Assembly: GCA_024278645.1 (NCBI GenBank)
Contig: JAJRST010000502.1
Location: forward strand, 1 to 6,114
Direction of reading: 5' to 3'
DNA from: a bacterium
GTDB taxonomy: Bacteria > Zhuqueibacterota > Zhuqueibacteria > Residuimicrobiales > Krinioviventaceae
DNA: 6,114 nucleotides
Shown piece after piece: positions 1 through 5,487 of the stretch (position 1 is its first letter; the number at the start of each line of letters is the position of its first letter). Below the pieces are notes generated by a model. The model had not been told where the DNA came from, ran no database searches, and saw nothing but the letters and a program-made list of their open reading frames with translations. A program made the position numbers and the translations under genes.

Positions 1-2
1 AT

Positions 3-446
3 GCGGTGGTGCGCAGCGCCGTCGTCAACGCCGGCGGTCATGCAGCGAGTTCCCTTTTCATCCTTGAAAATCAGTTTGGCGCCATGAATGTCGGCAGAAT
101 GGAGAGCAATTCGTTCATCGTTGGAACCTCTGTCGAAATAACGACCGGGGAAGATGACGCATTGCCATCCGGTTTTATGTTGGCGCAGAATTATCCCAAT
201 CCGTTCAACCAAAATACAATCTTTCGCTATGGCCTTCCCCGGGATGCGGACGTCGCCATCGCCGTCTATTCCGTGTTGGGCCGTCAAATTGCCATATTAT
301 ACCGGGGTTTTCAAAAAGCGGGCGTTTACGAGCTGCATTATCGCGGCGTCGACGCTTTCGAAGCGCCTCTGGCCAGTGGGGTCTATTTCTGCCGAATGAG
401 CACAAAAGGGTTTGACAAAACGATTAAATTTGCTATCTTGCGTTAA
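3..446 (+). CDS. C-terminal end of a secreted protein with T9SS type A sorting domain (5' partial)
   Basis: The frame is open to the left edge, so this is the tail of a longer protein; a GTG at 6 is only an internal codon. The last ~90 residues form a type IX secretion C-terminal domain: the hallmark AQNYPNPFN, then an alternating beta pattern (TIFRYGLP, VAIAVYSVLGRQI), a GVYELHYRG strand, LASGVYFCRM and a basic end, KFAILR. In this family the domain directs export across the outer membrane through the Por/T9SS channel, after which it is normally removed and the cargo anchored or released. The ~45 residues before it (GG-x-ASSLFILENQFG ... SNSFIVG) resemble the short repeat-like segment often found just ahead of such domains in FCB surface proteins. 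The cargo function is off-window and cannot be told. It ends in TAA. Confidence 0.85.
   Translation, partial: AVVRSAVVNAGGHAASSLFILENQFGAMNVGRMESNSFIVGTSVEITTGEDDALPSGFMLAQNYPNPFNQNTIFRYGLPRDADVAIAVYSVLGRQIAILYRGFQKAGVYELHYRGVDAFEAPLASGVYFCRMSTKGFDKTIKFAILR
412..439 (+). promoter_or_regulatory. Candidate sigma70-like promoter inside the end of the T9SS gene
   Basis: TTGACA at 412-417 is a perfect -35 box. TATCTT at 434-439 matches the -10 consensus at four of six bases, after a 16-base spacer. A Bacteroidota-type -7 box, TAAATTTG (pattern TAnnTTTG), also lies at 425-432, without a well-placed TTTG partner. Transcription would begin near 446-450 and read into the hydrolase gene at 586. All of it overlaps coding sequence, so chance matches are quite possible. 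Confidence 0.3.
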
Positions 447-455
447 AAGAGAGCG

Positions 456-467
456 CTTTTATAAAAG
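456..467. repeat. 12-bp perfect palindrome
   Basis: CTTTTATAAAAG is its own reverse complement. It lies just after the stop of the T9SS gene and just downstream of the candidate promoter, where an operator could sit. It has no GC-rich stem and no loop, so it is not a convincing terminator. In AT-rich spacer DNA such a palindrome may be chance. Confidence 0.3.
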
Positions 468-490
468 ATGGCACAGTAAAAGAGGAGAAA

Positions 491-541
491 ATGTCGTGGT
501 ATAGCACGATTGCGATGATTTGCTGTACAAGACAAAAATAA
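491..541 (+). CDS. Possible 16-residue leader ORF (weak)
   Basis: An ATG at 491 opens a 16-codon frame ending in TAA at 539-541 (MSWYSTIAMICCTRQK). AGAGGAG at 481-487 precedes it, a good Shine-Dalgarno match, but only three bases from the ATG, which is closer than usual. It sits in the spacer between the T9SS gene and the hydrolase, downstream of the candidate promoter. The peptide contains a CC pair and matches nothing I recognise. It could be a leader peptide or a chance frame. Confidence 0.2.
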   Translation: MSWYSTIAMICCTRQK

Positions 542-575
542 CAGTCAAACCCTCACGTTAGCACGCAGTAGGAAT

Positions 576-588
576 CGAGGTAAAAGTG
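576..588 (+). promoter_or_regulatory. Ribosome binding site fixing the GTG start of the hydrolase
   Basis: GAGG at 577-580 lies five bases before GTG at 586-588. The protein from this GTG begins with the standard N-terminal strand of the family (VETIIVGPIEVNCYVV). No ATG in this frame would keep that strand, so GTG is taken as the start. Confidence 0.7.
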
Positions 589-1206
589 AATGTCGAAACA
601 ATCATCGTAGGGCCAATCGAAGTCAATTGTTACGTCGTCAGTTGTAAAAAAACCAACCAGGCCGCGGTCATTGATCCCGGCGATAACGCTGACGACATAC
701 TAAAAGTCATTCGTTCCCGATCTTTTGAACTAAAATACATACTCCTCACGCACGGACATTTTGACCACCTTGGCGGCGTCGCGCCCATCAAAGCGGCGAC
801 AGAGGCGCAAGTCCTCATGCACAAGGAAGACAAGGTCCTTGCAGAATCGGCGCCCGCGCAAGCCGAGCTCTTTGGCCTGGCGGCGCCACAAGAATTTGAC
901 GTCGACCGCTATATTGATGACGGGGATATCGTCGAATTCGGAAACCTCTCGGCATCCGTTCTTGCCACACCGGGGCATACACAAGGCTCCGTCTGCTATC
1001 AATTCGAAAAGGGCGTCTTTGTCGGCGATACTTTATTCTACGGCGGCATCGGGCGAACTGATCTTGGCGGCGGAGATTTCGAACAACTTGTGCACTCGAT
1101 AAAGTCAAAATTATTCGTCCTACCCGACGACATGAAGGTTTTTTGCGGACATGGACCCACCACAACAATTGGTCGCGAAAAAAAATACAACCCTTTTGTG
1201 AATTGA
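586..1206 (+). CDS. Metallo-beta-lactamase-fold hydrolase, glyoxalase II-like
   Basis: A complete 206-residue protein, the usual length for small single-domain MBL hydrolases of the YcbL/glyoxalase II-like group. The signature THGHFDH supplies H56, H58, D60 and H61. The other expected metal ligands are present: H131 in PGHTQGS, D148 in VGDTLF and H189 in CGHGP, so a full two-metal site (Zn or Fe) is predicted. The N-terminal NCYVV ... VIDPG strands are typical. No signal peptide is seen, so it should be cytoplasmic. Family members hydrolyse thioesters such as S-lactoylglutathione or related small thiol esters, but the substrate is not determined here, and the longer C-terminal helical domain of classical glyoxalase II is absent. 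It stands alone between two spacers of over 100 bases and ends in TGA. No terminator hairpin with a T-tract follows. Confidence 0.9.
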   Translation: MNVETIIVGPIEVNCYVVSCKKTNQAAVIDPGDNADDILKVIRSRSFELKYILLTHGHFDHLGGVAPIKAATEAQVLMHKEDKVLAESAPAQAELFGLAAPQEFDVDRYIDDGDIVEFGNLSASVLATPGHTQGSVCYQFEKGVFVGDTLFYGGIGRTDLGGGDFEQLVHSIKSKLFVLPDDMKVFCGHGPTTTIGREKKYNPFVN

Positions 1207-1241
1207 ATGAATTCCTATAGGCACATAATAAAAGCACGACG

Positions 1242-1263
1242 CATAATCTCGTATCTGATTATG
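1242..1263 (+). promoter_or_regulatory. Hairpin or inverted repeat upstream of the oxidoreductase operon
   Basis: CATAATC (1242-1248) and GATTATG (1257-1263) are exact reverse complements around an 8-base loop. A further CG/CG pair is possible past a bulged A. It lies about 55 bases before the first operon gene. No T-run follows, so it is unlikely to be a terminator; an operator or 5' leader structure is possible. The stem is AT-rich and weak. Confidence 0.35.
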
Positions 1264-1290
1264 ACGCCAGTACGTTTCGTGTCATATCAA

Positions 1291-1304
1291 CCATTAACCA
1301 TTAA
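1291..1304 (+). repeat. Tandem direct repeat, 2 x CCATTAA
   Basis: CCATTAA occurs twice with no gap (1291-1297, 1298-1304), 14 bases before the ATG at 1319. It could be a binding site or a replication-slippage product. With two copies only, it may mean nothing. Confidence 0.4.
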
Positions 1305-1318
1305 TTATCGGGATTGTC

Positions 1319-1576
1319 ATGGAAGAAAAACAAGGACTCACGGAGCCCCTTGTAATCGTCAATGAAGACGAGTGCAAAGGGTGTGGGCTATGCATTGACA
1401 TATGCCCAAAGGATGTTTTATTCGAGCAGCCCCATCTCAACCGCATGGGATACCATCCCGCCGGTTACACAGGTGAGGGCTGTATTGGTTGTGGGCATTG
1501 CTTTTACGCCTGCCCGGAACCCGGCGCCATTACGGTGCTGAAAAAAGGGTATGTAGAAGTAGAGGAGGCGGCTTAA
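1319..1576 (+). CDS. 2x[4Fe-4S] ferredoxin subunit (delta) of 2-oxoacid:ferredoxin oxidoreductase
   Basis: An 85-residue protein with two complete bacterial ferredoxin motifs: C19-x2-C22-x2-C25-x3-C29-P and C55-x2-C58-x2-C61-x3-C65-P. Each motif supplies ligands for a cubane cluster. The 25-residue insert between the motifs, with RMGYHPA, is typical of the delta subunits of Kor/Vor-type enzymes rather than of free ferredoxins. Its role is to carry electrons from the catalytic subunits to soluble ferredoxin. The stop TAA abuts the ATG of vorB with no gap, and the vorB ribosome binding site (AGAGGAGG, 1561-1568) lies inside this gene, so the two are translationally linked. Its own upstream Shine-Dalgarno is weak (CGGGA, 1309-1313). 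The ATG start fits the family length. Equivalent genes are called korD, vorD or vorC in different organisms. Confidence 0.92.
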   Translation: MEEKQGLTEPLVIVNEDECKGCGLCIDICPKDVLFEQPHLNRMGYHPAGYTGEGCIGCGHCFYACPEPGAITVLKKGYVEVEEAA

Positions 1577-2221
1577 ATGGCAAAGCAACTAATCAAAGGA
1601 AACGAAGCAGTTGTCAAGGGAGCTATTCTGGCCGGGTGTCGTTTCTTTTTCGGCTATCCAATTACGCCCGCCTCGGAGATTGCCGAAGCGGCGGCGACTT
1701 ATCTGCCGTTGGTTGGCGGCTCCTTTTTACAGGCAGAAAGTGAAATTGCCTCTATCAATATGATTTACGGCGCGGCGTCCGGCGGCGTGCGTGCCATGAC
1801 GGCTTCTTCCAGCCCGGGCATCAGCCTGAAAATGGAAGGCATTTCCTATTGCGCCGGTTCCGAGCTGCCGGTGGTCATCATCGACATCATGCGCGGCGGC
1901 CCCGGACTGGGCAATATTGCACCGGAGCAATCGGACTACAATCAAATCGTCAAAGGCGGCGGCCACGGCAATTACAAGGTGGCGGCCCTGGCGCCCAACT
2001 GCGCACAGGAGATGTGCGATCTCACCATGCTGGCCTTTGAATTGGCGGACAAATACCGCAATCCCGCCATTGTCATGGCCGACGGTTTTATCGGTCAAAT
2101 GATGGAGCCGGTGGAATTTCCGGCGCCGGTTGAACGGCTCGACAAGAAGTACTGGGCCATCTATGCAGAGGGCAATGACGAGGATAAACTCATTTGTTCC
2201 ATTCTGCTCGACCCGCCGTAG
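1577..2221 (+). CDS. vorB: 2-oxoacid:ferredoxin oxidoreductase alpha subunit VorB, N-terminal part (ends at in-frame TAG)
   Basis: These 214 residues cover domain I (pyrimidine-binding domain) of the alpha subunit. Recognisable blocks are GYPITPASE (26-34), QAESEIASIN (52-61), MTASSSPG (74-81), the RGGPGLGN turn (106-113) and KGGGHGNY (126-133). RGGPGLGN and KGGGHG are typical of VorB (3-methyl-2-oxobutanoate:ferredoxin oxidoreductase). The subunit binds thiamine diphosphate jointly with beta and oxidatively decarboxylates the 2-oxoacid to acyl-CoA. A strong ribosome binding site (AGAGGAGG, eight bases before ATG) fixes the start. The frame stops at TAG 2219-2221, in the linker after domain I, while homology continues at once in the same frame. 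With the TAG read as an amino acid, 1577-2620 encodes 347 residues, the normal length for VorB (about 350). Substrate class is inferred from sequence resemblance; 2-oxoglutarate (KorA) remains possible. Confidence 0.9.
   Translation: MAKQLIKGNEAVVKGAILAGCRFFFGYPITPASEIAEAAATYLPLVGGSFLQAESEIASINMIYGAASGGVRAMTASSSPGISLKMEGISYCAGSELPVVIIDIMRGGPGLGNIAPEQSDYNQIVKGGGHGNYKVAALAPNCAQEMCDLTMLAFELADKYRNPAIVMADGFIGQMMEPVEFPAPVERLDKKYWAIYAEGNDEDKLICSILLDPP
2219..2221 (+). other. vorB: In-frame TAG interrupting vorB
   Basis: The reading is ...LLDPP, TAG, LEKHNEM..., all in one frame. Family members continue smoothly here with a dp-x-x-LEkHN-like linker, so one residue (codon 215) has been replaced by amber. 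CAG (Gln), GAG (Glu), AAG (Lys) and TAC/TAT (Tyr) are each one base away. The five clear gene ends in the window use TAA three times and TGA twice, never TAG. Confidence 0.9.
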
Positions 2222-2239
2222 CTTGAAAAGCATAACGAA

Positions 2240-2620
2240 ATGTTGCAGCGAAAATATGCCGATATGCAAAAAGAAGTCCGCTATGAAGATTATTTTGTCG
2301 ATGACGCGGATATTGTACTCGTCGGCTATGGCGTCGTATCGCGGGTGCTGCAATCGGCCGTGGATGAACTGAGGACCGAGGGGGTGAAAGTGGGCATGCT
2401 TCGCCCCATCACTCTTTTTCCGTTCCCGACAACGCGTATTCAGGAGCTTGCCGAGAGCGTCGATAAATTTCTTGTTGTAGAACTTTCCAATGGACAAATG
2501 GTGGATGATGTGCGCCTAGCCGTCAACGGCGCCAAGCCCGTACATTTTTACGGCCGCATGGGCGGCGTGGTGCCATCCACCGAAGAGATTATTGAACAAG
2601 TAAGAAAATTAGAGGCGTAA
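2240..2620 (+). CDS. vorB: VorB C-terminal part (alpha subunit domain II) after the in-frame TAG
   Basis: This carries the second domain of the alpha subunit. It has the DDADIVLVGYG strand, SRVLQSAV, the hallmark GMLRPITLFPFP, VVELSNGQMVDDVRLAV and HFYGRMGG near the end. In related enzymes this domain contacts CoA and the partner subunits. Homology begins at 2222 (LEKHN), before the first ATG at 2240, and no good ribosome binding site precedes that ATG. It therefore looks like the second half of one broken or read-through gene rather than a gene with its own start. Independent production of a split alpha subunit cannot be excluded, because the break falls between domains. TAA is followed after two bases by the ATG of the beta-gamma gene, whose ribosome binding site AGAGG (2611-2615) lies in this gene's last codons. 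Confidence 0.87.
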   Translation: MLQRKYADMQKEVRYEDYFVDDADIVLVGYGVVSRVLQSAVDELRTEGVKVGMLRPITLFPFPTTRIQELAESVDKFLVVELSNGQMVDDVRLAVNGAKPVHFYGRMGGVVPSTEEIIEQVRKLEA

Positions 2621-2622
2621 TT

Positions 2623-4059
2623 ATGGCAGTAAAAGCGTATAAAAAAGCGCATAGCTTTTATGATATTTACGAGCGCAAGTCGGGATTGAAGGATGTCACT
2701 CACTATTGCCCGGGATGCGGGCATGGCGTTCTGCACAAGCTCATTGCCGAGGCGCTCGATGACTTCAACGTACGCGATCACACCGTACTCATCAGTCCTG
2801 TGGGGTGCAGCGTTTTCGCCTATTATTATTTCAAAGTCGGAAACATTCAGTGCGCGCATGGTCGCGCCCCGGCCGTGGCCACGGGCATCAAGCGCGTTCT
2901 GCCGCACAGCATTGTCATCAGCTACCAGGGCGACGGCGATCTGGCGGCCATCGGCGGCAATAACATTTTGCAGGCGGCCAATCGCGGCGAGAACATTACC
3001 GTGTTTTTTGTCAACAACGCCATTTACGGCATGACCGGCGGACAGATGGCGCCGACAACGCTTGTGGGGCAAAAGACGACGACGACGCCTTATGGCCGCA
3101 ACGCGGCCAACGAAGGCATGCCAATGCGCATCTCCGAACTCATCGCCCAGCTCGATGAGCCGGTCTATGTCGAACGCGTGGCCATTACCGACGCCAAGCA
3201 CATCATGAAAACGCGCGCCGCTGTGCGAAAAGCTCTAAAGAATCAAATCGAAAACAAAGGCTTTTCGCTCGTCGAGGTTCTCTCCACCTGTCCCTCCGGC
3301 TGGAAGATGACGCCGGTGCAGGCCATGCATTGGATGGAAGAGAATATGTTCAAGGTCTTCCCTCTTGGCGTGTTCAAGGATGTGTCCAAGGATATGGAAA
3401 CGCGTGAAACGATTCCCGCTGTCTTTACCACCGAAAACATCCGTGAAAAACTCTCTATCCCCAGCGAGGAAGAGATCAAAGTCGACATCCCCAAAGTTGA
3501 GGAAAAGTACGAAAACCCGCGCATGATCATGGCCGGGTTTGGCGGACAGGGAGTGCTGATGTTGGGCGTGGGCATGGCGCAGGCCGGTATGCAGGCGGGC
3601 TACAACGTGTCGTGGATTCCTTCTTATGGGCCGGAAATGCGCGGCGGCACCGCCAATTGCCACGTCAACCTTTCGAGACAGCGCGTCGGCTCGCCGCTCA
3701 TTTCAAAGCCGACCGTGTTGATTGCCATGAATTTGCCCTCGCTGGGCAAATTCGAGGAGTCAGTGACGCCCGGCGGTCTCATTATTTACGATTCATCCCT
3801 GATCAACAGGGCGCCAAAGCGAGACGACGTCGAAGTCCTGGCCATTCCGGCGACGCAAATGGCCGACACCCTGGGCAACACGCGAATCGCCAATATGATC
3901 ATCCTGGGCGCCTATATCGGGTACACGGGCGTGCTTAAAAAAGAAACCGTCTTTGACGCTCTGCCCAGCTTTATCAAGAGGAAAAATCTCATTGATCTCA
4001 ATGTCAAAGCCATCGAGAAAGGCATCGAGCTCGTTCAGCGCGTGAATGCGCCGGCCTGA
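2623..4059 (+). CDS. vorA: 2-oxoacid:ferredoxin oxidoreductase, fused beta (TPP-binding) and gamma subunits
   Basis: A 478-residue protein joining two normally separate subunits. Residues ~1-285 are the beta subunit: CPGCGHG (C29, C32), C62 in SPVGCS and C223 in STCPSGW are the four cysteines expected to hold its [4Fe-4S] cluster. The thiamine diphosphate-Mg motif runs from GDGD (103-106) to NN (131-132), followed by IYGMTGGQ. Residues ~298-478 are the gamma subunit: AGFGGQG (304-310) then SYGPEMRGGTANC (334-346), typical of the domain that closes over the active site and binds CoA. A charged linker (~270-297, rich in E and K) joins them. Beta plus gamma as separate proteins would be about 250 and 180 residues, so the sum fits a full fusion. 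The gene follows vorB by two bases and ends the operon before a strong terminator. The substrate assignment rests on the VorB-like alpha subunit. Confidence 0.92.
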   Translation: MAVKAYKKAHSFYDIYERKSGLKDVTHYCPGCGHGVLHKLIAEALDDFNVRDHTVLISPVGCSVFAYYYFKVGNIQCAHGRAPAVATGIKRVLPHSIVISYQGDGDLAAIGGNNILQAANRGENITVFFVNNAIYGMTGGQMAPTTLVGQKTTTTPYGRNAANEGMPMRISELIAQLDEPVYVERVAITDAKHIMKTRAAVRKALKNQIENKGFSLVEVLSTCPSGWKMTPVQAMHWMEENMFKVFPLGVFKDVSKDMETRETIPAVFTTENIREKLSIPSEEEIKVDIPKVEEKYENPRMIMAGFGGQGVLMLGVGMAQAGMQAGYNVSWIPSYGPEMRGGTANCHVNLSRQRVGSPLISKPTVLIAMNLPSLGKFEESVTPGGLIIYDSSLINRAPKRDDVEVLAIPATQMADTLGNTRIANMIILGAYIGYTGVLKKETVFDALPSFIKRKNLIDLNVKAIEKGIELVQRVNAPA

Positions 4060-4092
4060 TTCAAAGGGGATTTTTTTAAAACGATGGAACAT

Positions 4093-4124
4093 CCCTGCCA
4101 GATATTCTGGCAGGGTTTATTATT
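4093..4124 (+). terminator. Rho-independent terminator of the oxidoreductase operon
   Basis: CCCTGCCAG (4093-4101) and CTGGCAGGG (4107-4115) form a perfect 9-bp GC-rich stem with a 5-base loop (ATATT), followed at once by TTTATTATT. It lies 33 bases after the TGA of the beta-gamma gene and so ends the operon, separating it from the radical SAM gene. Confidence 0.92.
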
Positions 4125-4164
4125 CACCACGTAACGACTTGTTTATTTTTAACAAAATAATGCG

Positions 4165-4198
4165 TATATTTGCAAAAGCAGTATTTTGTTTTATAGAT
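4165..4198 (+). promoter_or_regulatory. Candidate promoter(s) for the radical SAM gene
   Basis: TATATTTG at 4165-4172 fits the Bacteroidota -7 pattern TAnnTTTG. The nearest upstream TTG (4139-4141) is 23 bases away, a little far. An alternative sigma70-like pair is TTGCAA (4170-4175) with TATAGA (4192-4197), spacer 16, each matching four of six. The stretch 4136-4250 is clearly more AT-rich than the genes around it and follows the terminator, so some promoter here is expected. Which box is used cannot be decided. Confidence 0.35.
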
Positions 4199-4254
4199 GG
4201 TAAAGGTTTGTCAATATAAAAATTCGAAATTATAAAGATAAAATATTCAATGAA

Positions 4255-5487
4255 TTGCTGCCATTTGTATCAAAACCGGGGCAGTATCTTGGCAATGAAA
4301 TAAATATTGTTCGGAAAGATTTAAAGGATGTCGACGTTCGGATTGCCCTGGCGTTTCCGGATGTTTACGAGGTCGGCATGTCCTACATGGGCTTTCCGAT
4401 TTTGTACAATATTTTAAATCAGCAGCAAGGGGTGTATGCGGAGCGGGCGTTCTCGCCGTCGGTGGACATGGAAGCGCTCATGCGCGAAAAAAACATACCG
4501 CTTTTTTCGCTGGAAACATTTTCTCCGCTGTCCGACTTTGACGTGATCGGGTTTACCTTTCAGTACGAGCTGCATTTCACCACAATACTGAATCTCCTGG
4601 ACCTTTCCGGCGTCGAGATCGAAGCCGCGGATCGCAGCGGTTTTCCGCTGGTCATTGGCGGTGGACCGTCGGCGTACAATCCCGAACCGGTCGCCGATTT
4701 TTTTGACGCAATTCTGCTCGGCGACGGGGAGGAGGCTGTCGTTGAAATGGCGCATAGCATTCGCCGGGCAAAGCAGCGGGGCTTGTCGCGCAAGGAGACC
4801 CTGCTCGAACTGGCCAAAATCAAAGGCGTCTATGTGCCCGGCTTTTATCGACCCGAATACGACGACGAGGGTCGTTTTGCCGGTCTGACGCCGATCGAGT
4901 CCGGCGCGCCGAAGAGGATACATGCGCGCACGCTTTCGGAAATAAAGCCCGGTTATTATCCGGAAAAGCCGCTTGTGCCCATGATTCAGACGACGCATGA
5001 CAGAATCTCCCTGGAAATTGCACGCGGCTGTTCGCGCGGCTGCCGCTTTTGCAACGCCGGGATGCTCTATCGACCGGTGCGTCAGCGCTCGCCGCGGGAG
5101 CTGGTCGAACAGGCGATTAACAACGTGAGAGCCACTGGCTATGACGAGATATCGCTCGTCTCTCTGTCCACCTCGGATTATACGCGCCTTGGCGAGTTGA
5201 TGCTGTTGCTTCGAAACGCCTTTGTCGACGAAAAAGTAAATGTATCGTTTCCATCGTTGCGTCCGGAGAGCTTTACGCCGCAGGTAGCCGCTTTTGCCAA
5301 GGGCGTGCGCAAGTCGGGCCTCACTTTGGCGCCCGAGGCGGGTTCGCAGCGGCTGCGTAAAGTCATCAACAAGGCGACGACGACCGATGAGCTGCTGCGC
5401 GCCGTCGATCTTGCATTCAGCGAGGGATGGAACCTGGTCAAGCTCTATTTTATGATCGGCCATCCCACGGAGAAAAGAGGACATTGA
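4255..5487 (+). CDS. Radical SAM protein with B12-binding-like N-terminal domain, TIGR03960 type; N-terminal part up to a frameshift
   Basis: From TTG 4255 the frame gives 410 residues. The N-terminal ~200 residues resemble a cobalamin-binding-like Rossmann domain: KPGQYLGNE, ALAFPDVYEVGMS, GFTFQYEL, GGGPSAYNPEP (from 135) and LGDGEEAV. The radical SAM core follows with C259-x3-C263-x2-C266 (GCSRGCRFC), the ligands of the [4Fe-4S] cluster that cleaves S-adenosylmethionine, then LAPEAGSQRLR and KLYFMIGHPTE. This order is that of the widespread TIGR03960 family, whose reaction is not established to my knowledge. The frame breaks at an A4 run (5473-5476); the conserved protein continues from 5477 in the next frame. 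The start is doubtful: family-like sequence (YKDKIFNELLPF) extends upstream of the TTG to about 4231, and the frame stays open back to 4204 without ATG, GTG or TTG. No ribosome binding site is evident. Confidence 0.88.
   Translation: MLPFVSKPGQYLGNEINIVRKDLKDVDVRIALAFPDVYEVGMSYMGFPILYNILNQQQGVYAERAFSPSVDMEALMREKNIPLFSLETFSPLSDFDVIGFTFQYELHFTTILNLLDLSGVEIEAADRSGFPLVIGGGPSAYNPEPVADFFDAILLGDGEEAVVEMAHSIRRAKQRGLSRKETLLELAKIKGVYVPGFYRPEYDDEGRFAGLTPIESGAPKRIHARTLSEIKPGYYPEKPLVPMIQTTHDRISLEIARGCSRGCRFCNAGMLYRPVRQRSPRELVEQAINNVRATGYDEISLVSLSTSDYTRLGELMLLLRNAFVDEKVNVSFPSLRPESFTPQVAAFAKGVRKSGLTLAPEAGSQRLRKVINKATTTDELLRAVDLAFSEGWNLVKLYFMIGHPTEKRGH
5473..5476 (+). other. Frameshift site (one extra base) in the radical SAM gene
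   Basis: The sequence reads CCC ACG GAG AAA A GAG GAC ATT GAA. Dropping one A of the run AAAA gives PTE-K-EDIESLVELINRV, which matches the family's GLPTE-x-x-EDIE-x-I-like passage. As written, the first frame ends nine bases later at TGA 5485-5487. The effect is a +1 shift relative to an intact gene. Confidence 0.88.

Noticed and set aside
445..460. AAAAG ... CTTTT stem as a terminator for the T9SS gene
   Set aside because: The stem is five AT-rich pairs and the T-run is part of the stem, so it should not be stable enough to terminate.
1203..1229. Possible promoter TTGAAT ... CATAAT for the oxidoreductase operon
   Set aside because: The spacer is only 15 bases, the -35 match is partial and it overlaps the end of the hydrolase gene, so it is too weak to list as a feature.
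2219..2221. Pyrrolysine codon in VorB
   Set aside because: Pyrrolysine is not expected in this enzyme family, the column lies in a surface linker, and no pyl genes are visible in the window. It remains only a remote option.
1727..2497. A 256-codon open frame on the minus strand
   Set aside because: It is antisense to vorB and spans the TAG site. Its product is low-complexity and His/Arg-rich with no motif, while the plus strand carries well-conserved VorB blocks.
2548..3663. Long minus-strand frames opposite the beta-gamma gene
   Set aside because: They are shadows of a strongly conserved TPP-binding gene; the translations show no domain and no plausible ribosome binding context.
4071..4077. 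T7 run just after the beta-gamma gene as a separate terminator
   Set aside because: No credible GC-rich hairpin precedes it; the strong hairpin at 4093-4115 is the convincing terminator.
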